Shown piece by piece: positions 53,863 through 61,357 of a stretch of DNA of 64,000 nt. Source of the stretch: Candidatus Abyssobacteria bacterium SURF_5 (GTDB lineage Bacteria > Abyssobacteria > SURF-5); assembly GCA_003598085.1 (NCBI GenBank), contig QZKU01000053.1, positions 56,322 through 120,321 on the forward strand, given 5' to 3'. A program made the position numbers and the translations under genes. A model generated the notes under the pieces. The model had not been told where the DNA came from, did no database searches, and saw only the letters and a program-made list of their open reading frames with translations. Positions within the stretch are counted from its first letter, which is position 1. The number at the start of each line of letters is the position of its first letter.

Positions 53863-54001
53863 GGTTCAAAGTTGGAAGAGAGAAAGGCAATGAAACAACG
53901 GGAACAGTATTATCAAGTGATGCGATATCCGCGCACTCGGCGTGTATCGGCGGTTCGGCTTCCTTTGTGCTTTGGTGCCTTGGTGGTTGGATTCTTTCCC
54001 A

Positions 54002-54030
54002 TTGAATTAAGAAAATACGAACGATACAAT
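54002..54030 (+). promoter_or_regulatory. Sigma-70 promoter of the CYTH-FrnE operon
   Basis: TTGAAT (54002-54007), 17-bp spacer, TACAAT (54025-54030). The CYTH start codon lies 25 bases after the -10. Confidence 0.65.
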
Positions 54031-54054
54031 ATCCTGTTAAGAGGAAATCTACAG

Positions 54055-54636
54055 ATGCCATCTAATATTGAGATCAAGGCCAGGGTCAGAGAACACGACG
54101 CATTTAGACGCATTGCGACGCGTATGGCCACCGAACCACCGCAGACGCTTCATCAAGAGGACGTTTTCTTCCGTGTGCGAAAAGGAAGGCTCAAGCTTCG
54201 AATCTTTTCAGATGGTTCCGGTGAACTGATACAATACGAGCGACCGGATCTCACGGGAGCCAAACAGTCGCATTACCGGATTTACCGCACATCCAGGCCG
54301 CTCGAGTTGCGAAAGTTGCTTGCCGAGGCTTTGGACGAGACTGTTGCGGTAAAGAAGAAGAGAGAGGTCTATATAGCAGGACAGACCAGGATTCATCTGG
54401 ATGAGGTCGATAAGCTCGGCACGTTTGTTGAACTGGAGGTAGTCTTAAGCCCCCACCAGACCGTGGAGGAGGGGCAGAGACTTGCATCCGATCTCATGAG
54501 AAAATTGGGTATTAAGGAATCCGACCTGGTTCCTTGCGCCTATGCAGACCTCCTGGAAAACCAGGTCAAACAAGCTCGAAAAGAAGGTGTGTCGCACCCT
54601 CCAGTCAACTGGAGGAAACAAGAGGAGAGTTCATGA
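54055..54636 (+). CDS. CYTH-domain protein (CyaB / class IV adenylate cyclase type)
   Basis: A 193-residue CYTH protein. The metal and triphosphate-binding motif NIEIKARV starts at residue 4, and the alternating charged strands LKLRIFSDGSGELIQYERPD, VKKKREVYI, TRIHLDEVDKLGTFVELEV build the tunnel fold. Family members make cAMP or cleave tri- or thiamine-triphosphate. All core charged residues seem present. The start is set by AGAGGAAATC before ATG 54055; the longer frame from 53734 overlaps the SDR relic and promoter. Its stop overlaps the next gene's ATG (ATGA). Confidence 0.9.
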   Translation: MPSNIEIKARVREHDAFRRIATRMATEPPQTLHQEDVFFRVRKGRLKLRIFSDGSGELIQYERPDLTGAKQSHYRIYRTSRPLELRKLLAEALDETVAVKKKREVYIAGQTRIHLDEVDKLGTFVELEVVLSPHQTVEEGQRLASDLMRKLGIKESDLVPCAYADLLENQVKQARKEGVSHPPVNWRKQEESS

Positions 54637-55256
54637 CAGCGCCCACGATTCTCGAAATATTCTCCGACTATGTCTGACCGTGGTGCTACTTCAGTACGGT
54701 CCGTATTGAACAGTTGCGAAAGAATTACGACATTGAAGTCCGGTGGATCGCATTTCCGCTGCATCCCGACACGCCCGAGGGCGGGCTTGCCCTTGAAGAA
54801 CTTTTCCGGGGGCGATCGTTCGACCTGGAGGCGGTAAAGGCGCGTCTAAAGCAGGTGGCGGATGAATTGGGCCTGCCGCTTGCCGACCGGGACAAGACCT
54901 ACAACAGCCGCCTGGCGCAGGAACTGGCCAAATGGGCGGAATCGAAAGGCAAGGGAGACCTGTTCCACGATGCTGTCTTCCGCGCTTTTTTTGCCGAAGG
55001 CAAGAACATCGGCAATATAGATGAACTGGTCGCTATCGCGAAGTCGGCCGGACTTCCAGAGGAAGAGGCACGCTCAATCCTTGAGTTGAGAACATACAGG
55101 CAAGCCGTCGATGCAGACTGGTTGCGTTCGCGCGAGTTGGGGATAACCGCCGTCCCGACCTTTGTGGTCGATCACCGGGCGGTTGTGGGCGCCCAGCCGT
55201 ACGAGGTTCTCGAACAGCTCCTCAAGAAAAGCGGAGTCAACCCGCGCAAACCCTGA
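54633..55256 (+). CDS. FrnE/DsbA-like oxidoreductase, probable selenoprotein (UPWC)
   Basis: A 207-residue thioredoxin-fold protein reading ATG 54633, in-frame TGA 54675-54677, stop at 55256. The start MTAPTILEIFSDYV-(TGA)-PWCYFS fits the FrnE pattern SDYVCPWCYF, so TGA replaces the first Cys of the CPWC site (residue 15) and C18 is kept. Downstream the family features go on without damage: helical insert, then cis-Pro loop GITAVPTF (P175). AGAGGAGAG precedes the ATG, which overlaps the CYTH stop. A hairpin follows the TGA. Likely cytoplasmic (no signal peptide), acting in thiol or isomerase chemistry. A stop mutation would be the alternative. Confidence 0.85.
54690..54710 (+). promoter_or_regulatory. 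Candidate bacterial SECIS hairpin
   Basis: TTCAGTACG (54690-54698) pairs with CGTATTGAA (54702-54710), nine base pairs with one G-U. The loop region GGTCC begins 20 bases after the TGA, similar to the GGUC loop of the E. coli fdhF element. Confidence 0.7.
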
Positions 55257-55322
55257 CCGAGAAAACCATTTTTGAACCACGGATTTTCACGAATTAGGCG
55301 AATTAGAGAAAGGTATTTTTTT

Positions 55323-55356
55323 ATCCGCAGACGCCGTCCCGGACTCGATCCGGGAT
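55323..55356. repeat. 34-bp intergenic element, copy B
   Basis: Identical in sequence to 52976-53009, including the palindrome TCCCGGA-CTCGA-TCCGGGA. Confidence 0.85.
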
Positions 55357-55451
55357 CTGCTGATTCTCACGGATTCCTTCCAAAATCTAAAATCGGCAAT
55401 CGAAAATCTAAAATGGAGGGACCGCAGATGAACGCCGATGAGCTCCCCATT

Positions 55452-55481
55452 CGTCATCCTGAGCAGAGTCGAAGGATCTCT
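55452..55481. repeat. Dispersed GTCATCCTGAGC-type repeat, copy 2
   Basis: CGTCATCCTGAGC, then AGAGTCGAAGGATCTCT; see 8671-8700. Confidence 0.55.
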
Positions 55482-55488
55482 CTTCTCT

Positions 55489-55521
55489 TCAACTTTGAAC
55501 CTTGAACTTTGAACCTTGAAC
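55489..55521. repeat. Short tandem array TTGAACCTTGAACT
   Basis: Two or more 14-bp units of TTGAACCTTGAACT. A related fragment in inverted orientation (TTCAAGGTTCAAAG) borders the broken SDR at about 53858-53875. Confidence 0.6.
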
Positions 55522-55774
55522 TCATTTTCCACCACGGGTTTTCACGGATTAGAAAAGCAGACAACAGTCCACAGAAAGACTCTTCCTATCCGCGGATTGC
55601 GCAGATTTTTGAGGATTATTGGAACCGCAGATGAACGCCGACGGACGCCGATAAACGAGGATAAGGGCTGTAGGAAGAAGCAGGAAGGGTAGGCTTGGGG
55701 CGTTGGGTTCTGGGCTGCAGGGAACTGAAGAAACGGAGGTTTGGGACCTTCGGCGGCTGAGGACAACTTGTGCG

Positions 55775-55796
55775 GATCCCGGATCGAGGCCGGGAC
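55775..55796. repeat. Inverted partial copy of the 34-bp element
   Basis: GATCCCGGATCGAGGCCGGGAC is the reverse complement of the palindromic part of the 34-bp element with small changes (given here as two arms CCCGGATC and GGCCGGGAC). Confidence 0.5.
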
Positions 55797-55973
55797 AAGC
55801 ATTCACGGATTGGAAGGAGGGCGTTGGGGAGAAGTAACAGGAGGAAACGGAGAGAACGGAGGAGAGCGGTTTCTGGGCGTTGGCTAAAGCGGCTCCTGGC
55901 GCTGTCTATTGAATTCGAAAAGAAGGTGTAATATGACCCTGATCGCGTCCTAAAAAGAGGGTCGCGTGCTCAT

Positions 55974-56002
55974 TTGACAGCAGATATAACATATGGTATA
56001 AT
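55974..56002 (+). promoter_or_regulatory. Perfect consensus promoter with palindrome, defence operon
   Basis: TTGACA (55974-55979), 17-bp spacer, TATAAT (55997-56002). The spacer and -10 contain the near-palindrome TATA-A-CATATG-G-TATA (55985-56000), a likely operator for the operon's own HTH protein. Confidence 0.85.
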
Positions 56003-56053
56003 TCGGGCAACCTTACAGGCTCGCTTTACGATTTTGAGCAGAAAAGCAGAGAA

Positions 56054-59000
56054 ATGAGCAGATCTGAACGCATTGGTCCGAAGCCTGACGGTAAATATCC
56101 AGAACGTATAAGGGAACTCCGCGCCCATTTTGGGCTTACGCAGCAAGCCCTGGCTGCTTCTCTTGGCGTTTCTTTCGCCACCATCAACCGCTGGGAGAAC
56201 GGCCAGACAACTCCTTCTCAACTCTCCTGGAACCGGCTCCGAGAATTTGCGCTGCAAATTGCGGACCAACACACGCCCTATGATAAAAAGACAAGAAAGA
56301 ATGAGAAGGCTACCCTTGATTTCACGGCCAACCCCGAAGTAGTCAAACTGCTGGCGGAAGGGGAACGGCTTTCCTACGGCCACCTCATGAATCCCGCCTT
56401 TGCCACCGAAATATCGAGTATAGACCCGCTGCCGCATCAGAGAATCGCCGTGTATGACTACATGCTGAGGCAGCCTCGATTGCGTTTCCTTCTGGCAGAT
56501 GACGCCGGCGCCGGCAAGACGATCATGACTGGGCTCTATCTGCGAGAAATGCTTTCCCGCCGCCTGCTGCAGCGAATTCTGATCATTACTCCCGCCGGAC
56601 TGCTCGGCAACTGGAGGCGTGAGCTCCTCACTTTATTCAATCTTCCTTTTACTATCGTCAGCGGCTCCGATACCCGCGACAGGAATCCGTTTCTCGGCGA
56701 CAATAGCAATAATGTCATCATCAGCATCGATACCCTGGTCACTCCCCGTGTTTTCTCCTGTCTGAAAGAAGCAGCAACGTCTCCGTACGATATCGCCATT
56801 TTCGACGAGGCCCACAAGCTTTCAGCTGACCGCGGAACCGACATGAGAGTCATCAGGCGAAAAAGATACTGCCTGGCCGAAGCGCTGGCCGGAGTCAATG
56901 ACCTCAATGAAGACTGGAAGCTCGGTTGGAGCGTTCAGCACCTCCTGCTCCTGACTGCGACCCCGCACATGGGGAAAGACTATCCCTATTACGCCCTCTG
57001 GCGGCTCCTCGAACCGGACGGCCTCTCAACTCCCGCGGTCTTTAATAGGTACTCCCCTGAGCAGCGCCGGCGCCATTTTATCCGCCGGACAAAAGAAGAA
57101 ATGCTCCATCTCGACGGCGCGCCGCTCTTTCCGAAAAGAATAACCGATACTCATGCGTACAAATTGACTCAGGGGGAAATCAGCGAGCAAACGCTGTATG
57201 ACGAAACAACCGATTACCTGAAGTACGTCTACAACAGAGCGAAACTCCTGAATAGAGAAGCGGCGCGCCTCGCCATGGCAGTTTTTCAAAGGCGCCTTGC
57301 CAGTTCGACATATGCCCTGATGCGTTCTTTCGAGAGGCGGATTGAGAAGCTTGATAGATTAATCGAAGATGTCCAGGATGGAAAGCTGACCATCGAGCAA
57401 CTGCTCATGTTCCAAAAACGAATTCGAGAGGATGAGGACGTTCTTGATTCAAAGGCCGCGGATGAAGAATTTGAAATTGATGGGCGTGAAGAAAACGAGG
57501 TGGCCGAAGACAGGCTTCTGAGCGGAGTATACGCGGCTTCACTCGCCGATCTGTTGGCGGAGAAAGGGCAGGTAAAGGATCTGCTTGCGCTGGCGGAAAA
57601 AGTATATGATTTGGCATTGGAATCCAAATTTGAGAAGCTTCGGGAAATTCTGACTGACCCCAAATTCTCCGGCGAAAAATTTATTGTTTTCACAGAGCAC
57701 CGTGACACCCTCAATTTTCTCGTGAAGCGCCTGAATGGTCTCGGTTTTACCGGTCAGATTGCCCAGATACATGGGGGCATGCACTATACCGACCGGGAAA
57801 AAGAAGTCGAACATTTCCGCAAACAAGCCTCCGAGGGCGGCGCTCGTTTGCTGATTTGCACAGATGCCGCCGGTGAGGGAATCAATCTGCAGTTCTGCCG
57901 GATAATGATCAACTACGACATCCCGTGGAATCCCGCCCGCCTCGAACAGCGGATGGGGCGAATTCATCGGTATGGCCAAAAGCATGACCCAGTTCTAATC
58001 CTTAACCTTGTCTCTTCCTCCACCCGGGAAGGCAAAGTGCTGGGTACGCTCCTCCGGAAGCTGGAGACAATCCGAAAAGAGCTGAAATCGGACAAGGTCT
58101 TTGACTGCATCGGCCGCATCTTTTCTGATGTTTCGATAAAGAAGTACATGGAACTGGCCATTACGGCCGATCCGGACGATGTCGCCCGGGAACTTGATGG
58201 CCGATTGACAAAGGAACAGGTCGAAGCCCTTGCCGAACGAGAAAAATCTCTTTATGGCACGAATGGCGACGTTGCAAAAGAGCTCCCCCGCCTGCGGGAA
58301 ACTCTCGACCGTGAGATTTACTTCCGCTTGCTGCCCGGGTACGTCAGGCACTACCTCCAACGCGCTGCGCCACTTGTGGATATCAAGATAGATGGCGACA
58401 TGGACAAGTTCTTCACGATGCGCCCGGTAAAGCCGGGAGCGATGGATGAGATCCTGCCCTCGTTGGAGATATACCCTGAGACAGTAAGGAACGCGCTCTC
58501 TGTTTCACGCCCTCCAGATAGAGACGAAGCAGTCTGGCTTCATCCCGGCGAACCGGTATTTGAAGAAATTCGAAGGCTTGTATCCAATCGATTGTCTGAG
58601 CAGGGCCGCCGCGGCGCCATTTTTATCGATCCCTCTTCAGAACACCCCTATCTTTTTCATCTGGCCTTGCTTTCAGTTGTTCGGCAAACGGATTCCGACA
58701 TACCTGAACTGGCTCGGGAAGATGTTCTGGAAACGAAACTCGTCGGACTCAGACAATATGATGATGGAAAAATCAGCCTGTGCCCAGTGGAGCATCTCCT
58801 GCTGCTGAAAGGAGGAAGAGGGCTTCCCTCCTCTGCGCAAAACCTTGCCGTTTCCGCTCAAGAGAAAATCCAGCGTGCCCAGCTGTTTCTCACGGAGGGA
58901 CCTGTCCGGGAAATTGCCCTCCGACATAAACAGCGGCTCCTGGAAAACCTGCCCGAGCGGGAAATTTTCATCAAGAAAGGGTTCGATTTTCAGGAAGCCG

Positions 59001-59629
59001 AATTTGCGACTGCCCGCGTGAAGCAATCAGAAAAAGCCCGGGCCGGAAACCGCAAAGCGCTGCAAGCGCTCGAAGAAATCAAACAGCGGCAGAGAAATCT
59101 CGGTTCCCGCCGCAAAGCGGTTTTGGAAGCTGCGCGAAAGGAAATAGAGCTTGTTGCTCCGGCGCCTGTCGTTTTCATAGCGCATGCCCTTGTGGTTCCC
59201 TCTTCCGATCCCGCCGAGATTGAGCGACACCGGGCGACTGTCGAAATGGTGGCTATGGAGATTGCTCAGGCTTTCGAGGAGGCCGCGGGAGCCGACGTCG
59301 CCTATGTGCACACGCCGGAATTGGCTCGAGGTGCAGGCCTTCCAGACAATCCTGGATTCGATCTTCTTTCAACCCGCTCCGGCAATTGCAGGCGAGCGAT
59401 AGAGGTGAAAGGGCGTGCCGGCACCGGAGAAGTTGAAGTTTCTTCCAATGAATGGGCGCGTGCATGTAACATGCGAGAAGATTACTGGCTGTATGTGGTG
59501 TACGAATGCGCCACACCAAGTCCGCGCCTCGTTCGGGTTCGCGACCCCTTCGGCGCCTTGCTCGCGAAAGCCAAAGGAAGCGTTCTGATTGGAGTCAAGC
59601 AGGTCATGGAAGCAGCGGAGGTACTATGA
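56054..59629 (+). CDS. HTH-SNF2 helicase-DUF3883 defence-type protein
   Basis: A 1191-residue multidomain protein. Residues about 18-70 are an XRE helix-turn-helix (LTQQALAASLGVSFATINRWENGQ). Residues about 120-760 are a SNF2-type ATPase: Walker A DDAGAGKT (149-156), DEAH (251-254), TATPHMG, and the C-lobe DAAGEGINLQFC and RMGRIHRYGQ. After a helical region, the last 100 residues (PGFDLLSTRSG, RAIEVKGRAG, VSSNEWARA) are a DUF3883 domain, a nuclease-like fold. Such proteins are known in DISARM-like and DUF1156-associated defence loci and would translocate on DNA. The fused HTH may regulate its own operon. The ribosome site is weak. Confidence 0.9.
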   Translation: MSRSERIGPKPDGKYPERIRELRAHFGLTQQALAASLGVSFATINRWENGQTTPSQLSWNRLREFALQIADQHTPYDKKTRKNEKATLDFTANPEVVKLLAEGERLSYGHLMNPAFATEISSIDPLPHQRIAVYDYMLRQPRLRFLLADDAGAGKTIMTGLYLREMLSRRLLQRILIITPAGLLGNWRRELLTLFNLPFTIVSGSDTRDRNPFLGDNSNNVIISIDTLVTPRVFSCLKEAATSPYDIAIFDEAHKLSADRGTDMRVIRRKRYCLAEALAGVNDLNEDWKLGWSVQHLLLLTATPHMGKDYPYYALWRLLEPDGLSTPAVFNRYSPEQRRRHFIRRTKEEMLHLDGAPLFPKRITDTHAYKLTQGEISEQTLYDETTDYLKYVYNRAKLLNREAARLAMAVFQRRLASSTYALMRSFERRIEKLDRLIEDVQDGKLTIEQLLMFQKRIREDEDVLDSKAADEEFEIDGREENEVAEDRLLSGVYAASLADLLAEKGQVKDLLALAEKVYDLALESKFEKLREILTDPKFSGEKFIVFTEHRDTLNFLVKRLNGLGFTGQIAQIHGGMHYTDREKEVEHFRKQASEGGARLLICTDAAGEGINLQFCRIMINYDIPWNPARLEQRMGRIHRYGQKHDPVLILNLVSSSTREGKVLGTLLRKLETIRKELKSDKVFDCIGRIFSDVSIKKYMELAITADPDDVARELDGRLTKEQVEALAEREKSLYGTNGDVAKELPRLRETLDREIYFRLLPGYVRHYLQRAAPLVDIKIDGDMDKFFTMRPVKPGAMDEILPSLEIYPETVRNALSVSRPPDRDEAVWLHPGEPVFEEIRRLVSNRLSEQGRRGAIFIDPSSEHPYLFHLALLSVVRQTDSDIPELAREDVLETKLVGLRQYDDGKISLCPVEHLLLLKGGRGLPSSAQNLAVSAQEKIQRAQLFLTEGPVREIALRHKQRLLENLPEREIFIKKGFDFQEAEFATARVKQSEKARAGNRKALQALEEIKQRQRNLGSRRKAVLEAARKEIELVAPAPVVFIAHALVVPSSDPAEIERHRATVEMVAMEIAQAFEEAAGADVAYVHTPELARGAGLPDNPGFDLLSTRSGNCRRAIEVKGRAGTGEVEVSSNEWARACNMREDYWLYVVYECATPSPRLVRVRDPFGALLAKAKGSVLIGVKQVMEAAEVL

Positions 59630-60774
59630 TGGCCTTCGACCTTGCCTTATTTGCGGATAAGCTTCGACGCTACTGCAAACAGTTTGAAGTTACCAATGAC
59701 GAAATTTCTCAAAGAACCGGAATATCATTGGAACGGCTTAATGGTTTAGCCGCTCAAGAATCCGAACCTACCGGCGATGAAGTGCTGATCTTGGCAGATT
59801 TCTTTAAATGTGATTACAAGTTCTTCATTTCAAACGAGAAGCTAGCCCCCTTTGAGCAAACTGAACTTCTCTTCAGGAAATATGGAGACAAACTCACGCG
59901 AGATGACCGGTGGGCGATTCAAGAATTCCTTTTCCTGTGCGAGTGCCAGTATTTTTTGCTTAGCAGTATGTCAGATTACAGGCCTCATCCCTTCAAATTT
60001 GAAAAAACAGGACATATATATAAAGAGCATGGAGTTGCTGCTGCCGCTGCACTACGCAGGCATCTTGGCTATGAGCCCCATAAAGTACCGATGGACATCT
60101 ATGACGACTTTAGAAAAATTGGAATCCACGTCTTTCGCCGGCGCTTAATAAAAAGTTCAATATCAGGCTTATTTATTCGCCATCCTGTGGTTGGCCCCTG
60201 TGTCCTTGTAAATTACACTGAAGACGTTTTCCGTCAGCGGTTTTCCGCTGCCCATGAAGCCGCTCACGCGATACTAGATGATGAGAGTGACTTCGTGATT
60301 TCCTTTTCAGCTTGGGATAAGGAGGACCTATCAGAGATTCGTGCAAACGCTTTTGCCTCACACCTGTTAATGCCTCCAGAATTCCTAAAGAAAATCCCTG
60401 TCCGTGTCTGGGATCTTTCTCAGGTACTAGACTGGGCAGTTAAATTAATGGTTAATATTGATCCTCTCCTATATGCCCTTTGTGCATTAGGATTAATGAG
60501 CACAAGTGAAATGAACCAAATCAAGAAGAGAAGAGTCCGCCTCGATAAAAAGTCAGACCCAGAATTACCGGAAAATCTATCTCCTCGTGCTCGAACAAGA
60601 AAAGAGGAGTTGCTCAAGCGCGGACTTTCTGATTTTTACGTTAAGCTGTGTTTTGACGCTTTCGAGAACGGTATCATATCGGGTGGAAGACTAGCTGAAA
60701 TGCTATTGATTACTGAGCCGGAGATTATGGAAATAGCGGCACTTTACGGAAGGGGAATGGGCCATGTCAATTGA
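59626..60774 (+). CDS. XRE / ImmA-IrrE metallopeptidase protein
   Basis: A 382-residue protein. An XRE-like HTH lies at about residues 20-60 (TNDEISQRTGISLERLNGLA). The ImmA/IrrE zinc protease motif is H210-E211-x-x-H214 (AAHEAAH), with the downstream helix EIRANAFASHLLMP typical of COG2856. Such proteins cut a repressor or act as antitoxin partner of a nearby toxin. CGGAGG precedes the ATG at 59626, which overlaps the helicase stop. It overlaps the PIN gene by 11 bp, a classical toxin-antitoxin layout. DNA here is visibly AT-richer than the rest of the window. Confidence 0.9.
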   Translation: MMAFDLALFADKLRRYCKQFEVTNDEISQRTGISLERLNGLAAQESEPTGDEVLILADFFKCDYKFFISNEKLAPFEQTELLFRKYGDKLTRDDRWAIQEFLFLCECQYFLLSSMSDYRPHPFKFEKTGHIYKEHGVAAAAALRRHLGYEPHKVPMDIYDDFRKIGIHVFRRRLIKSSISGLFIRHPVVGPCVLVNYTEDVFRQRFSAAHEAAHAILDDESDFVISFSAWDKEDLSEIRANAFASHLLMPPEFLKKIPVRVWDLSQVLDWAVKLMVNIDPLLYALCALGLMSTSEMNQIKKRRVRLDKKSDPELPENLSPRARTRKEELLKRGLSDFYVKLCFDAFENGIISGGRLAEMLLITEPEIMEIAALYGRGMGHVN

Positions 60775-61357
60775 CCCTTCATTCTTCCACCTCCAAAACA
60801 TTACCGATACCTGTGCTGTTTGGAATGTTCTCTCTTCACAGACTCTTTATGATAGAGCCAAGACAGCAGGAGTTCGCTTCATATGCACTTATTTTGTCAT
60901 TTATGAGTGCCTTCACAAGCCAAGGAAAAGGAATGTTGTGTGTGACGAAGTTCTCCGATTGCGACTTCAGGATGCACAGAAAAACGATTTTAAAAGCTAT
61001 CCTTTGGATATTACCGACCTGCAGACGATCGAAATCTTGGAGAATCGCAAGAGGCTTGGCAAGGGCGAATTATCATCAATAGCCTTTGCTCTAAAGACAC
61101 GCCAAGCATTCCTTACGGATGATCAAAAAGCGAGGAACCTGGCAAAGCAAGTGTTGCAGGATAAAATGTCTCAGACAACCCCGCACCTTGTTGGGTGGCT
61201 CTTCTTCCATTCTCATTTGACTGATTCAGATAAGTCTATCGTGATAAGGGAACATACAGATATGGAACGCCCGCTGGCGAGATATTTTGAGGATATGTAT
61301 TTGGAAGCTTGCCGCTGTCGGCTAATGGCAATGCAGGGAGCAAACAAAAGTGAATGA
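60764..61357 (+). CDS. PIN-like toxin nuclease
   Basis: A 197-residue protein with the acidic residues of the PIN fold in order: D of ITDTCAVWNV near residue 15, E of YFVIYECL, E of LGKGELSSIAFAL, and D of FLTDDQKARNLA. PIN proteins cleave RNA and are often toxins beside COG2856 proteins. It overlaps the ImmA-type gene by 11 bp and the methylase by 8 bp. The C-terminal 50 residues are an extra helical part. Whether it is a toxin or an effector of the defence system cannot be told. Confidence 0.8.
   Translation: MSIDPSFFHLQNITDTCAVWNVLSSQTLYDRAKTAGVRFICTYFVIYECLHKPRKRNVVCDEVLRLRLQDAQKNDFKSYPLDITDLQTIEILENRKRLGKGELSSIAFALKTRQAFLTDDQKARNLAKQVLQDKMSQTTPHLVGWLFFHSHLTDSDKSIVIREHTDMERPLARYFEDMYLEACRCRLMAMQGANKSE

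Larger units (their letters stand above)
55257..55973. other. 717-bp repeat-rich intergenic region
   Basis: No gene is supported. It contains the second 34-bp element (55323-55356), a GTCATCCTGAGC element (55452-55481), a tandem TTGAACCTTGAACT array (about 55489-55521), an inverted fragment of the 34-bp element (55775-55796), and AACCACGGATTTTCACG-type fragments. Confidence 0.7.

Noticed and set aside
53734-54054. N-terminal extension of the CYTH frame
   Set aside because: It crosses the SDR relic and the TTGAAT/TACAAT promoter; the CYTH motif begins right after ATG 54055, which has its own ribosome site.
54675-54677. TGA as a simple nonsense mutation
   Set aside because: It hits exactly the redox Cys codon, all other parts of the gene are intact and a suitable hairpin follows; kept only as the main alternative.
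55272-55806. Several overlapping 60-86 codon frames
   Set aside because: They run through dispersed repeats in many frames at once and have no ribosome sites or motifs.
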